From Paraburkholderia sacchari (GTDB lineage Bacteria; Pseudomonadota; Gammaproteobacteria; Burkholderiales; Burkholderiaceae): a stretch of DNA of 64,000 nucleotides. The stretch covers positions 1 through 64,000 of the forward strand of contig NZ_JTDB02000013.1 of NCBI RefSeq assembly GCF_000785435.2, given 5' to 3'. The notes beneath the pieces were generated by a model. That model was not told the DNA's origin. It worked only from the letters and a program-made list of their open reading frames with translations, and searched no databases. The position numbers and the translations under genes are program-made. Within the stretch, counting starts at the first letter, position 1. Each line of letters starts with the position of its first letter. This document shows positions 1 to 15,877 of this stretch, piece after piece.

Positions 1-1
1 G

Positions 2-199
2 CAGTTCTACTTCCGTACGACGGACGTGACGGGCTCGATCGAGCTGCCGAAGGACAAGGAAATGGTGATGCCGGGCGACAACGTGTCGATCACGGTGAAG
101 CTGATCGCTCCGATCGCGATGGAAGAAGGTCTGCGCTTCGCAATCCGCGAAGGTGGCCGTACCGTCGGCGCCGGCGTGGTTGCAAAGATCATCGAGTAA
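2..199 (+). CDS. tuf: Elongation factor EF-Tu, C-terminal part (cut by window edge)
   Basis: These are the last 65 residues of EF-Tu, the GTPase that delivers aminoacyl-tRNA to the ribosome. The part present is the end of the third beta-barrel domain, finishing in VVAKIIE. The gene starts outside the window, so it is truncated by the window and not broken. The 199 bases present are identical to the end of the second tuf gene at 34421-35611, and similarity stops at the stop codon. That is the usual sign of gene conversion between the two tuf copies. It precedes tRNA-Trp and secE, as in other betaproteobacteria. Confidence 0.97.
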
Positions 200-269
200 G
201 TTTTTGCCAGTCTCGTTGATCGACTGAGTGGTTTCGGGGTTGGCGATGCCGCCAACCCCAAAATGGTTT

Positions 270-345
270 AGGGGTATAGCTCAACTGGCAGAGCGTCGGT
301 CTCCAAAACCGAAGGTTGGGGGTTCGATTCCCTCTGCCCCTGCCA
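270..345 (+). tRNA. trpT: tRNA-Trp (anticodon CCA)
   Basis: A 76-base cloverleaf can be folded. The acceptor arm 270-276 pairs with 335-341, followed by discriminator G and an encoded CCA at 343-345. The anticodon loop is CTCCAAA with anticodon CCA at 303-305, and the T loop is TTCGATT. It lies between tuf and secE, a conserved position for tRNA-Trp in proteobacteria, and is probably co-transcribed with tuf and secE. Confidence 0.97.
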
Positions 346-382
346 ACTTCTCGCGCTTCGGCGCGTTGTTCTTTAAGGTGTT

Positions 383-763
383 ATGGCGAATCCTTCCGTC
401 GAAACTGTTAATACTTCCAGCGACAAGCTGATGCTTGCGGCGGGTGTATTGTTGGTTGTGGCCGGGTTCGTAGGGTTCTACTGGCTCGGTAGCCAGGAGT
501 GGTATGTCCGCGGTGCAGCGCTCGCAGTGGGCGTGATCGCGGGGGTGGTAGTCGGTCTTCTCTCCGCGCCCGGCAAGAGCTTCATCGCGTTTGCCAAAGA
601 CTCGTACAAGGAAGTTCGCAAGGTCGTCTGGCCGACCCGCAAAGAGGCCACGCAAACGACTTTGGTGGTCTTCGGTTTTGTGCTGGTAATGGCCATCTTC
701 CTCTGGGTTTGCGATAAATCCATTGAGTGGGTGATTTTCTCGGCGATTCTGGGTTGGAAATGA
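383..763 (+). CDS. secE: Preprotein translocase subunit SecE
   Basis: SecE is the essential clamp subunit of the SecYEG protein-conducting channel in the inner membrane. The 126-residue protein has three hydrophobic segments (about 15-38, 44-63 and 93-118), the longer proteobacterial form as opposed to the single-helix form. The conserved amphipathic stretch before the last helix is present, with YKEVRKVVWPTRKEA at about 73-87. An AAGGTG ribosome binding site precedes the ATG. Its stop codon lies one base before the nusG start, so the two are translationally linked. Confidence 0.97.
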   Translation: MANPSVETVNTSSDKLMLAAGVLLVVAGFVGFYWLGSQEWYVRGAALAVGVIAGVVVGLLSAPGKSFIAFAKDSYKEVRKVVWPTRKEATQTTLVVFGFVLVMAIFLWVCDKSIEWVIFSAILGWK

Positions 764-764
764 T

Positions 765-1322
765 ATGAGCGATACACCGGCATCCCCGAGCGGAAAACGT
801 TGGTATGTGGTGCACGCCTACTCCGGCATGGAGAAGAGCGTGCAACGTGCGCTTCAGGAGCGCATCGATCGTGCCGGCATGCAGGACAAATTTGGCCAGA
901 TTCTCGTTCCGACTGAAGAAGTGGTCGAGGTGAAGGGCGGTCACAAATCGGTGACCGAACGTCGTTTCTTCCCGGGCTATGTCCTGGTTGAGATGGAAAT
1001 GACGGACGAAACGTGGCACCTCGTGAAGAACACGGCAAAGGTGACCGGTTTTGTCGGCGGGGCGCGCAATCGCCCGAGCCCGATTTCGCCGCGCGAAGTC
1101 GAAAAGATCATGTCGCAGATGCAGGAAGGCGTTGAGAAGCCGCGCCCCAAGACCCTGTTCGAAGTCGGCGAGATGGTTCGTGTGAAGGAGGGTCCTTTCA
1201 CGGATTTCAACGGCAGCGTCGAAGAAGTCAACTACGAAAAATCGCGCGTCCGGGTCTCCGTCACCATTTTTGGTCGCGCCACACCAGTCGAACTCGAATT
1301 CGGTCAGGTCGAAAAGCTGTAA
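765..1322 (+). CDS. nusG: Transcription termination/antitermination factor NusG
   Basis: NusG binds the RNA polymerase clamp, suppresses pausing and couples polymerase to Rho or ribosomal protein S10. The 185-residue protein starts with the NGN domain (WYVVHAYSGMEKSV at about 10-23, then FPGYVLVEM). It ends in a KOW domain beginning near VRVKEGPFTDFNG at about 138. Length matches the family (about 180). It starts one base after the secE stop and is followed by an intrinsic terminator at 1333-1363. Confidence 0.97.
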   Translation: MSDTPASPSGKRWYVVHAYSGMEKSVQRALQERIDRAGMQDKFGQILVPTEEVVEVKGGHKSVTERRFFPGYVLVEMEMTDETWHLVKNTAKVTGFVGGARNRPSPISPREVEKIMSQMQEGVEKPRPKTLFEVGEMVRVKEGPFTDFNGSVEEVNYEKSRVRVSVTIFGRATPVELEFGQVEKL

Positions 1323-1332
1323 ATCGAATACG

Positions 1333-1363
1333 ACGGATCGCATCTTTGGTGCGGTCCGTTTTT
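1333..1363 (+). terminator. Intrinsic terminator after nusG
   Basis: A 10-base-pair stem (1333-1342 with 1350-1359, one G-U pair) with a 7-base loop runs directly into five T residues. It separates secE-nusG from rplKA, which would then need its own promoter in the 148 bases before rplK. I could not identify that promoter with confidence. Confidence 0.8.
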
Positions 1364-1511
1364 CCGCGCTTACGGTCCGCGTTATGACCGTAGAGGAGCG
1401 CCAGTAGTCAAGTCCGGCGGATGTGCCCGGTAGTTGGCACAGCGAAGATTGCGGTGAAAGCGCGCTATCACTCACCTGAACGCTCACGCGTTCCAATGAG
1501 GTTTTTTCAAC

Positions 1512-1943
1512 ATGGCAAAGAAAATCATTGGCTTTATCAAGCTGCAGATTCCTGCAGGTAAAGCCAACCCGTCGCCGCCGGTCGGTCCGGCACTGGGCCA
1601 GCGCGGCCTGAACATCATGGAGTTCTGCAAGGCGTTCAACGCGCAGACTCAAGCGATGGAACCGGGTCTGCCGATTCCGGTCGTCATCACGGCATTCGCG
1701 GACAAGAGCTTCACGTTTGTCCTGAAGACGCCGCCGGCTACGGTTCTGATCAAGAAGGCAGCGAAGGTCGACAAGGGTTCGGCCAAGCCGCACACCGACA
1801 AGGTCGCTACGATCACGCGTGCGCAAGCCGAAGAAATCGCCAAGACCAAGATGCCGGACCTCACGGCAGCCGATATGGATGCAGCGGTCCGCACGATCGC
1901 TGGTAGCGCCCGCTCGATGGGCATCGTCGTGGAGGGCGTGTAA
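1512..1943 (+). CDS. rplK: 50S ribosomal protein L11
   Basis: L11 forms the base of the ribosomal stalk with 23S rRNA of the GTPase-associated centre. The 143-residue protein has the N-terminal signature IKLQIPAGKANPSPPVGPALGQ and the C-terminal RNA-binding domain ending AGSARSMGI. The TGA-free junction is tight: the rplA ATG begins immediately after the L11 stop codon. Confidence 0.98.
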   Translation: MAKKIIGFIKLQIPAGKANPSPPVGPALGQRGLNIMEFCKAFNAQTQAMEPGLPIPVVITAFADKSFTFVLKTPPATVLIKKAAKVDKGSAKPHTDKVATITRAQAEEIAKTKMPDLTAADMDAAVRTIAGSARSMGIVVEGV

Positions 1944-2639
1944 ATGGCTAAGGTTTCGAAGCGTCAAAAGGCACTCGCAGCCAAGATCGACCGCCAGAAG
2001 CAGTACCCGATCGGCGACGCACTGTCGCTCGTGAAGGAATGCGCCACGGCGAAGTTCGACGAGTCGATCGACGTCGCAGTCCAGCTTGGCATCGATGCCA
2101 AGAAGTCGGACCAGGTCGTTCGCGGTTCGGTTGTGCTGCCCGCAGGTACGGGTAAGTCGGTTCGCGTCGCTGTGTTCGCACAGGGCGAGAAGGCTGAGCA
2201 AGCCAAGGCTGCTGGTGCAGAGATCGTCGGCATGGAAGACCTCGCCGAACAGATCAAGGGCGGCAACCTGAATTTCGACATCGTGATCGCTTCGCCGGAC
2301 ACGATGCGCATCGTCGGTACGCTCGGCCAGATCCTCGGCCCGCGCGGCCTGATGCCGAACCCGAAGGTCGGCACCGTGACGCCGGACGTCGCTACCGCAG
2401 TCAAGAACGCGAAGGCTGGTCAGGTGCAATTCCGTGTCGACAAGGCCGGTATCATTCACGCGACCATTGGCCGTGCATCGTTCGAGCCGACCGCGCTGCG
2501 CAGCAACCTGGACGCGCTCCTCGAAGCGCTGACCAAGGCGAAGCCGGCCACGAGCAAGGGCGTGTACCTGCGCAAGATCGCTGTCTCGAGCACGATGGGC
2601 GTCGGCGTTCGCGTCGATCAGTCGTCGCTGGCTGCCTGA
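1944..2639 (+). CDS. rplA: 50S ribosomal protein L1
   Basis: L1 builds the mobile stalk at the E site and in many bacteria represses its own L11-L1 message. The 231-residue protein carries the family signature IVGTLGQILGPRGLMPNPK in its middle. It abuts rplK with no spacer, so the two are translationally coupled. A 342-base gap follows before rplJ. Confidence 0.98.
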   Translation: MAKVSKRQKALAAKIDRQKQYPIGDALSLVKECATAKFDESIDVAVQLGIDAKKSDQVVRGSVVLPAGTGKSVRVAVFAQGEKAEQAKAAGAEIVGMEDLAEQIKGGNLNFDIVIASPDTMRIVGTLGQILGPRGLMPNPKVGTVTPDVATAVKNAKAGQVQFRVDKAGIIHATIGRASFEPTALRSNLDALLEALTKAKPATSKGVYLRKIAVSSTMGVGVRVDQSSLAA

Positions 2640-2981
2640 TTGCCGCAATAAGCGTCGCAACAGTTTTGCCGCGCTGAGGTCTGGAACGAATTTTGCTGCA
2701 GATCGCAGCGCGGATTTAAAGGGCTTTGGGCGGTTGTGAGATGGCAGTTTGCATCGCACGACCGGTTGTCAAAGACCGTTGGTGGAGGCGCAGTAGTTGG
2801 GTGCTTCCTTAATGCAAGCCAACGCAGATGGCGAACCCGAAAAGGTTTTGAAGTGTTGATGTGAGCAAGGCAGGCGGCAACGCCTGACGATGCAAGCTGA
2901 TTTACTCCGGACTGGTCGGTCGCCGTTGTTGAACGCGGCACTTGGCGCGAGAGCGTTGGGTGTCGAATCTGGAGGTTAACC
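2640..2981 (+). other. Leader region upstream of rplJ
   Basis: No gene is visible in these 342 bases. By position this is the rplJL leader, where the L10-L7/L12 complex binds in enterobacteria to repress its own translation. I could not confirm the L10-binding fold by eye, so the regulatory role is an inference from synteny. A strong GGAGG ribosome binding site at 2971-2975 ends the region. Confidence 0.4.
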
Positions 2982-3479
2982 GTGCCACTGAACAAAGAAG
3001 GTAAGCAGGCCGTCGTGGCTGAAGTCTCCGCGCAAGTCGCGAAGGCTCAGACCATGGTGCTGGCCGAGTATCGTGGAATCGCGGTTGGCGATCTGACCAA
3101 GCTGCGCGCGAAAGCGCGCGAGCAGCAGGTGTACCTGCGCGTGTTGAAGAACACGCTGGCGCGTCGCGCTGTCGAAGGTACCCCGTTTGCTCCGCTGGCA
3201 GAGCAGATGACTGGCCCCCTGATCTACGGCATCTCGGAAGATGCAATTGCTGCTGCGAAGGTCGTCAATGACTTCGCAAAGAGCAATGACAAGTTGGTCA
3301 TCAAGGCTGGTTCCTACGAAGGCAAGGTGATGGACGTGGCAGGCGTGCAAGCGCTGGCCAACATCCCGAGCCGCGAAGAACTGCTCTCGAAGCTGCTGTT
3401 CGTTATGCAAGCTCCTGTCTCCGGCTTCGCGCGTGCTCTCGCCGCGCTGGCAGAGAAGAAGCAAGCAGAAGCTGCCTGA
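2982..3479 (+). CDS. rplJ: 50S ribosomal protein L10
   Basis: L10 anchors the L7/L12 dimers to the ribosomal stalk. The 165-residue protein begins PLNKEGKQAVVAE, typical of betaproteobacterial L10, and ends in the helix that carries L7/L12. Translation starts at GTG; the GGAGG site six bases upstream decides this start. A 75-base spacer separates it from rplL. Confidence 0.98.
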   Translation: MPLNKEGKQAVVAEVSAQVAKAQTMVLAEYRGIAVGDLTKLRAKAREQQVYLRVLKNTLARRAVEGTPFAPLAEQMTGPLIYGISEDAIAAAKVVNDFAKSNDKLVIKAGSYEGKVMDVAGVQALANIPSREELLSKLLFVMQAPVSGFARALAALAEKKQAEAA

Positions 3480-3554
3480 TTTCAGGCAGTCGAACAAGCA
3501 AGAGCGAGCGAAGATCGCTAGCTGTTTCCGAATTCAAATCTGGAGTAATTTCAA

Positions 3555-3929
3555 ATGGCAATCGCAAAAGAAGACATCCTCGAAGCCGTTGGCTCGATGT
3601 CGGTTCTCGAACTGAACGAACTGGTCAAGGCATTCGAAGAGAAGTTTGGCGTGTCGGCAGCTGCTGTGGCAGTCGCTGGCCCGGCAGGCGGCGGCGCTGC
3701 TGCTGCGGCTGAAGAGCAGACCGAATTCACGGTCAACCTGCTCGAAGCCGGCGCGAACAAGGTTTCGGTCATTAAGGCCGTTCGTGAACTGACGGGTCTC
3801 GGCCTGAAGGAAGCGAAGGACCTGGTCGACGGCGCACCGAAGCCCGTGAAGGAAGCGGTGCCCAAGGCTGCTGCTGAAGAAGCGAAGAAGAAGCTGGAAG
3901 AAGCCGGCGCGAAGGCTGAAATCAAGTAA
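3555..3929 (+). CDS. rplL: 50S ribosomal protein L7/L12
   Basis: L7/L12 is the multicopy stalk protein that recruits translational GTPases. The 124-residue protein has the N-terminal dimerisation domain (about 1-35), an Ala/Gly-rich hinge (about 37-55) and the C-terminal domain with the conserved LKEAKDLVDGAPKPVKE helix. A hairpin attenuator follows at 3950-3980. Confidence 0.98.
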   Translation: MAIAKEDILEAVGSMSVLELNELVKAFEEKFGVSAAAVAVAGPAGGGAAAAAEEQTEFTVNLLEAGANKVSVIKAVRELTGLGLKEAKDLVDGAPKPVKEAVPKAAAEEAKKKLEEAGAKAEIK

Positions 3930-3949
3930 GTTTCAGTGCGCTGTGCGAA

Positions 3950-3980
3950 GGCTGGCGGTTTTTACACCGCCGGCCTTTTT
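3950..3980 (+). terminator. Attenuator between rplL and rpoB
   Basis: A nine-pair stem (3950-3958 with 3967-3975, one G-U) with an 8-base loop is followed by five T residues. In E. coli a partial terminator at this position lowers rpoBC transcription relative to rplJL; the same role is inferred here. The remaining bases to the rpoB start (3981-4292) show no gene. Confidence 0.75.
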
Positions 3981-4292
3981 GTGCTTTGTGGAGACTGCGT
4001 TTTTGTGCTCGATTTTTGAGAATTGGGGGCGGGATGCGGGACCTAGAAGCCAAAGAAAAACGTCTTTCGCCGGGTGAAAACCCGCGGGCGCACGACGCTT
4101 CTCTTTGTCTTCTGAAGCGACTGCAGAAGGCAAGTTTGGTCGGGCAGCGGGCAAGTTATGACAAGCCGGTATCCGCTGCCGTCAGCCAGCGGTTGGTAGA
4201 GGCCAACCACCAAGCTTCCAGGGCTCGCGCAGCCATCGGGTCTCAGTCGGTGAACACTCGGGTCGTCCTACCCGCCGTGATTCGGAGATCGT

Positions 4293-8399
<4,107 letters not shown>

Positions 8400-8420
8400 T
8401 CGGACTACGGAGAGAAGGCA

Positions 8421-12671
<4,251 letters not shown>

Positions 12672-12716
12672 GCTGCTGGCGAACATGTTTCGCCATTGGC
12701 TGAAAATGTCGGATGA

Positions 12717-12751
12717 AATCCGCCCGGGTCAACCGGGCGGATTTTTTTTTT
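12717..12751 (+). terminator. Terminator after rpoC
   Basis: A perfect 11-pair stem (12717-12727 with 12733-12743) with a 5-base loop continues into a run of about ten T residues. It closes the rpoBC transcription unit and isolates it from the accessory genes that follow. Confidence 0.93.
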
Positions 12752-12911
12752 GCCTGCACGAACCGGAGCGCGATGCATTGTCATGCTGCTCCGAACACCC
12801 GGGTTCCCGGCGCGGACGGGCCACGCGTGCTAATGTGGCGCCTCGCGCGGCCCGCGCGTCTGTGGGACGGGCTTTGTCGTGTAACTTTCACCCATTCCGG
12901 AGGCGTGAATC

Positions 12912-13187
12912 ATGTGGGTTGTTGGCGTTGGTCTGATTTTGAATCTGGTGGCGTCGGTCGGCATCTTCTCGTATTTGCTGCACCACGTTGGCATCCAGCC
13001 GGCTGCGACGTTCTTTGCGATCTTCCTGGTCGTCTGGGCATTCATCATCATCGGATTCATCATGCAGGTCGCAGGAAAGGTGCGTACCGGCGCGCTGCTG
13101 ATTTGCATAGGCTCGCTGGTTTTTGTGCCCGTCGGGCTAGTCGCGATTATTGGCAGCATTCGGGTGGCGCGCAGGAGCGCAATCTGA
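12912..13187 (+). CDS. Small inner-membrane protein, unknown function
   Basis: The 91-residue protein consists almost entirely of three hydrophobic segments (about 3-23, 31-52 and 60-82) with a basic C-terminus (RVARRSAI). A GGAGG site at 12899-12903 precedes the ATG, so it is likely translated. I do not recognise the family. It lies alone between the rpoC terminator and the AT-rich stretch before the accessory operon, and is followed by a hairpin at 13202-13227, so it appears to be a single-gene unit. Confidence 0.75.
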   Translation: MWVVGVGLILNLVASVGIFSYLLHHVGIQPAATFFAIFLVVWAFIIIGFIMQVAGKVRTGALLICIGSLVFVPVGLVAIIGSIRVARRSAI

Positions 13188-13201
13188 GGCCATAACTCGC
13201 T

Positions 13202-13227
13202 CTCGATGCCACATTCGTGGCATCGAG
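13202..13227 (+). terminator. Perfect hairpin after the small membrane protein
   Basis: An 11-pair perfect inverted repeat (13202-13212 with 13217-13227) with a 4-base loop follows the stop codon by 14 bases. Only a short TATTT follows, so termination would be weak; it may instead stabilise the transcript end. Confidence 0.5.
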
Positions 13228-13763
13228 TATTTCCCAGCCCTGGCACGCGATAAATATTTCAACATCCTAAATAAAAGTATAACTACTACAACGGTTGACG
13301 TTATTTCTGACGTATTTTGGTTTCCAAAAATAAAATCAAACTATCCAGTCATCTTTTTAATTCTTCTCTTTATTGCCAGGCTCGGGATCGATCTCCGGAA
13401 TCGTCTTATTCAGATAGTGAATTAGGTGTCAATGCGTACGTCGATTTGTGCATTGTGGCGGATACACCGAGGGCGTATTCCTAAGTGAGGGGGTGCTCTT
13501 TAAGGACAGTTTTCTGTTGAGGAAAATCAAATCGCGAGTCAAATCGCAGGAAATTTACAATTCCCTATTCTCTTGCGGTCATCTAACGACTAAAGTTGCG
13601 CAATGCTGTAGTTCACACCAGATGACACGCATGCTTCCGGATGGCAGATTTTTGAGCATTGAGCCGGAAAGCATTTTGCGATAACAAAGCGACAACGACC
13701 AAACCATGTTGGCGGTCACTACAGCATCAAATCAAATAAAGTGCACGGGGTATATCGTTAGAT
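13228..13763 (+). promoter_or_regulatory. AT-rich gene-free region upstream of the accessory operon
   Basis: No convincing gene is seen in these 536 bases, which are clearly more AT-rich than anything around them, especially 13240-13420. A 9-base direct repeat TCAAATCGC occurs at 13527-13535 and 13539-13547, and could be a regulator site. A weak sigma70-like pair TTGAGC (13659-13664), 17 bases, TAACAA (13682-13687) lies about 80 bases before the first gene. The region is the only long upstream space for the operon, so I infer its promoter is here; which bases act as the promoter is uncertain. Confidence 0.4.
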
Positions 13764-14129
13764 ATGCGAATTGGTATAGACATCGTTGAAACGGGGCGAA
13801 TCGCGCAAGCGATTGAGCGCAGCGGCGAAGCATTCGTCGGCCGTTTGATTTCCGCGCAGGAAATGCTCGAACACACCGAGCCCGCTAATGTCGAGCGTCT
13901 CGCCGGTATTTGGGCCGCCAAGGAAGCCGCGGTAAAAGCACTTGGAACGGGATTTCGCGGCGGCATCACCTTTCACGATATCAAAATCCTTCACGATCCG
14001 CTTGGCAAGCCCTATTTCGAATTTTCGGGTGAGTTCGACAGGGTGATGCGGCTCGAAAAACTGAAGACATCCATTTTGACAATCTCGCATTGCAGATCAC
14101 ATGCAGTCGCGGCGGCTGTGCTCGATTAA
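13764..14129 (+). CDS. acpS: Holo-[acyl-carrier-protein] synthase, accessory copy
   Basis: The enzyme moves 4'-phosphopantetheine from CoA to the carrier-protein serine. The 121-residue length fits the AcpS type. The start MRIGIDIVETGRI carries the metal-binding Asp6, and WAAKEAAVKALG supplies the second ligand, Glu54. The C-terminus ends ISHCRSHAVAAAVLD, equivalent to the usual ISH...AVA strand. A housekeeping copy would be expected beside pdxJ elsewhere in the genome, so this one probably serves the carrier protein at 15530-15835. It opens the operon; the ribosome binding site is weak. Confidence 0.9.
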   Translation: MRIGIDIVETGRIAQAIERSGEAFVGRLISAQEMLEHTEPANVERLAGIWAAKEAAVKALGTGFRGGITFHDIKILHDPLGKPYFEFSGEFDRVMRLEKLKTSILTISHCRSHAVAAAVLD

Positions 14130-14149
14130 TAAACCTGCAACAAAAAATT

Positions 14150-14905
14150 ATGGCCATCTATTCAGAACTTGAAGGTAAGACCGTGGTTGTGACGGGCGCC
14201 AGCGGCGACCTCGGTTTGGCGATTTGTCGCAAATACCTCGCGCTCGGCAGCAATGTGATCGCGCTATACAACAACACGAAGGCCAGTCTCGACGAGCTCG
14301 CGGCCGAACCCGAAAGCGCAGGACGATTGACCATCGCGAAATGCGATGTCGCAAACCGCGACGACGTCGAGCGCTTGCGCGGCGAACTGGAGCAGCACCT
14401 CGAAGCCATTGACGTTCTCGTCAATAACGCCGGAATCAATAAGGACAACCTGGTTTCCACCATGACGTTCGAAGAGTTTGACGAGGTGGTGCGCGTCAAC
14501 CTCCATGGGACGTTCAACATGACCCAGGGAATGATGAGACTGATGAGGCACGCGACGCAAGCCAGCATCGTGAACGTAACTTCCGTTGCAGGGGTGACGG
14601 CGAGTTTTGGTCAGTCCAACTACAGTGCCGCCAAAGCGGGCATTTCCGGATTCACGCGCTCGGTTGCGAAAGAACTCGCGTCAAAAGGAATCCGGGTCAA
14701 TGCCATAGCTCCCGGCATGATCGAATCCCGAATGGTCAAGAAGGTGCCGCGCCATATCGCCCGGACCATTTTCGACGCGATTCCGTTGAACCGCTTCGGG
14801 CGCCCGGAAGAGATTGCCGAGGTGGTCGCGTTTCTCAGTTCCAACGCCGCAAGCTACATCGTCGGCCAGACGCTGGTGGCCGACGGTGGCCTTGTAATGC
14901 GCTAA
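14150..14905 (+). CDS. 3-oxoacyl-ACP reductase (FabG-like SDR)
   Basis: A 251-residue short-chain dehydrogenase predicted to reduce beta-ketoacyl chains with NADPH. Visible are the Rossmann motif TGASGDLG near residue 14, NNAGINKDN near 88, the Ser of NVTSVAG near 140, and the catalytic pair in YSAAKAG near 157-161 followed by RVNAIAPGMI. The ATG at 14150 was chosen because the protein then starts close to the first strand; a further upstream ATG would overlap acpS. No clear Shine-Dalgarno precedes it. It is the ketoreductase of the cluster. Confidence 0.9.
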   Translation: MAIYSELEGKTVVVTGASGDLGLAICRKYLALGSNVIALYNNTKASLDELAAEPESAGRLTIAKCDVANRDDVERLRGELEQHLEAIDVLVNNAGINKDNLVSTMTFEEFDEVVRVNLHGTFNMTQGMMRLMRHATQASIVNVTSVAGVTASFGQSNYSAAKAGISGFTRSVAKELASKGIRVNAIAPGMIESRMVKKVPRHIARTIFDAIPLNRFGRPEEIAEVVAFLSSNAASYIVGQTLVADGGLVMR

Positions 14906-14920
14906 TTTGCGGAAATTTTC

Positions 14921-15517
14921 ATGTCCAAACTAGATCGTAGTTTGCTGCCCGCGCAGCAGTTGTTTGAGATCGGCGTGTGGCGCTCCCCCATATTCATGGT
15001 GGACCGTATTGCCGATATCGTGGTCGGCTCCAAGCCGAGCATTACTGCCGTCAAGCACGTCACTTTCAACGAGGCCTATATTGCCGGCCACTTTACCGAC
15101 AATCCGGTCATGCCGGGCGTGATGATCGCGGAGATTTTCGGCCAGGCAGGCGAGTACTGCGCCTTCTTTAACGACGTCTGCGCGGCGTACGAGAAGGAGA
15201 CGGGGCGTGTCGCCAAACGATTCGAAGACGTTGCGGAAATAATTAGTACGCCAGAAGGTAAGCGCATCATAAAAGAACAGAAATCGCAGGTGATCGGGTT
15301 TCTGGCTGCACAGAATGTCAAGTTCAAAAGGGTGGTCTATCCGGGCGACACGATTTATGCCGAGTGCCGGCTGGCGTTCACCGATACCCAGGGGTTCAAC
15401 CACTTCAACGTGGAAGCGCGCGTTGGGCGCCACGTCGTTGTAGAGGGAACCATTATCAATTTCCGGACCTACCGGGACAAGCTCGGTAGCAATGTTGCTG
15501 CCGGAATCTCACGATAA
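14921..15517 (+). CDS. 3-hydroxyacyl-ACP dehydratase (FabA/FabZ hotdog family), extended
   Basis: Predicted to dehydrate beta-hydroxyacyl-ACP. The FabZ-type motif is clear: HFTDNPVMPGVMIAE with catalytic His57 and Glu71. At 198 residues it is about 50 longer than FabZ (about 145). The extra length appears as an insertion at about 80-120, between the central helix and the strand VIGFLAAQNVKF that carries the usual substrate contacts. It lies 15 bases after the ketoreductase and 12 before the ACP, so the KR-DH-ACP trio is a co-translated block. Confidence 0.85.
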   Translation: MSKLDRSLLPAQQLFEIGVWRSPIFMVDRIADIVVGSKPSITAVKHVTFNEAYIAGHFTDNPVMPGVMIAEIFGQAGEYCAFFNDVCAAYEKETGRVAKRFEDVAEIISTPEGKRIIKEQKSQVIGFLAAQNVKFKRVVYPGDTIYAECRLAFTDTQGFNHFNVEARVGRHVVVEGTIINFRTYRDKLGSNVAAGISR

Positions 15518-15529
15518 AGAGCGAAAAAA

Positions 15530-15835
15530 ATGACCAATTCAACGATCCTGGACGATGTCGAGCGACGCAAGGCCGTGCTCGAAAAACTCAAGGCGGGGCT
15601 GATTCAGCGTCTCAATCTTCCGCAGACCGTCGAGCAGATCGACGACGACACGCCGCTGTTTGGTAGCGGCCTGCGCCTCGACTCGGTCGATGCAACCGAA
15701 GTGTTCGTGCTGCTCGACGAATCCTTTGGCATCCGCGTGTCGGAGGGCGACGAGCCTTCCTATCTGCGAAGCATCAATACGCTTGCGTCGTTCATTCTGG
15801 AACGCACCAAAGACGCACAAGCTAACGCAGCCTGA
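15530..15835 (+). CDS. Acyl carrier protein
   Basis: A 101-residue carrier protein. The attachment serine is Ser52 in the motif LRLDSVDATEVF, with Val where housekeeping ACP has Leu. Helix 1 precedes it with LKAGLIQRLNL, and helices after it include EVFVLLDESFGIRV, typical of ACP. It is longer than housekeeping ACP (about 79) because of short tails at both ends. The neighbouring AcpS, KR, DH and KS genes make this the dedicated scaffold on which the product chain is built. Confidence 0.9.
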   Translation: MTNSTILDDVERRKAVLEKLKAGLIQRLNLPQTVEQIDDDTPLFGSGLRLDSVDATEVFVLLDESFGIRVSEGDEPSYLRSINTLASFILERTKDAQANAA

Positions 15836-15877
15836 CGAAAGTCCGATCCAAACTCGACGCAAAGAGACGAGCAAGCT

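Noticed and set aside
1323..1511. A promoter for rplKA around TTGGCA near 1434
   Set aside because: No acceptable -10 element at 16-18 bases downstream.
13448..13684. Short plus-strand frame of 78 codons in the AT-rich gap
   Set aside because: No ribosome binding site, Cys/Ser-rich text without any family feature; better read as non-coding control DNA.
13764..14129. acpS as the housekeeping copy
   Set aside because: Housekeeping acpS normally lies by pdxJ and era/recO; here it heads an acyl-chain operon.
14090..14149. Upstream ATG for the FabG-like reductase
   Set aside because: It would add a non-homologous basic, Cys-containing stretch and overlap acpS by 40 bases; the ATG at 14150 gives the normal SDR start.
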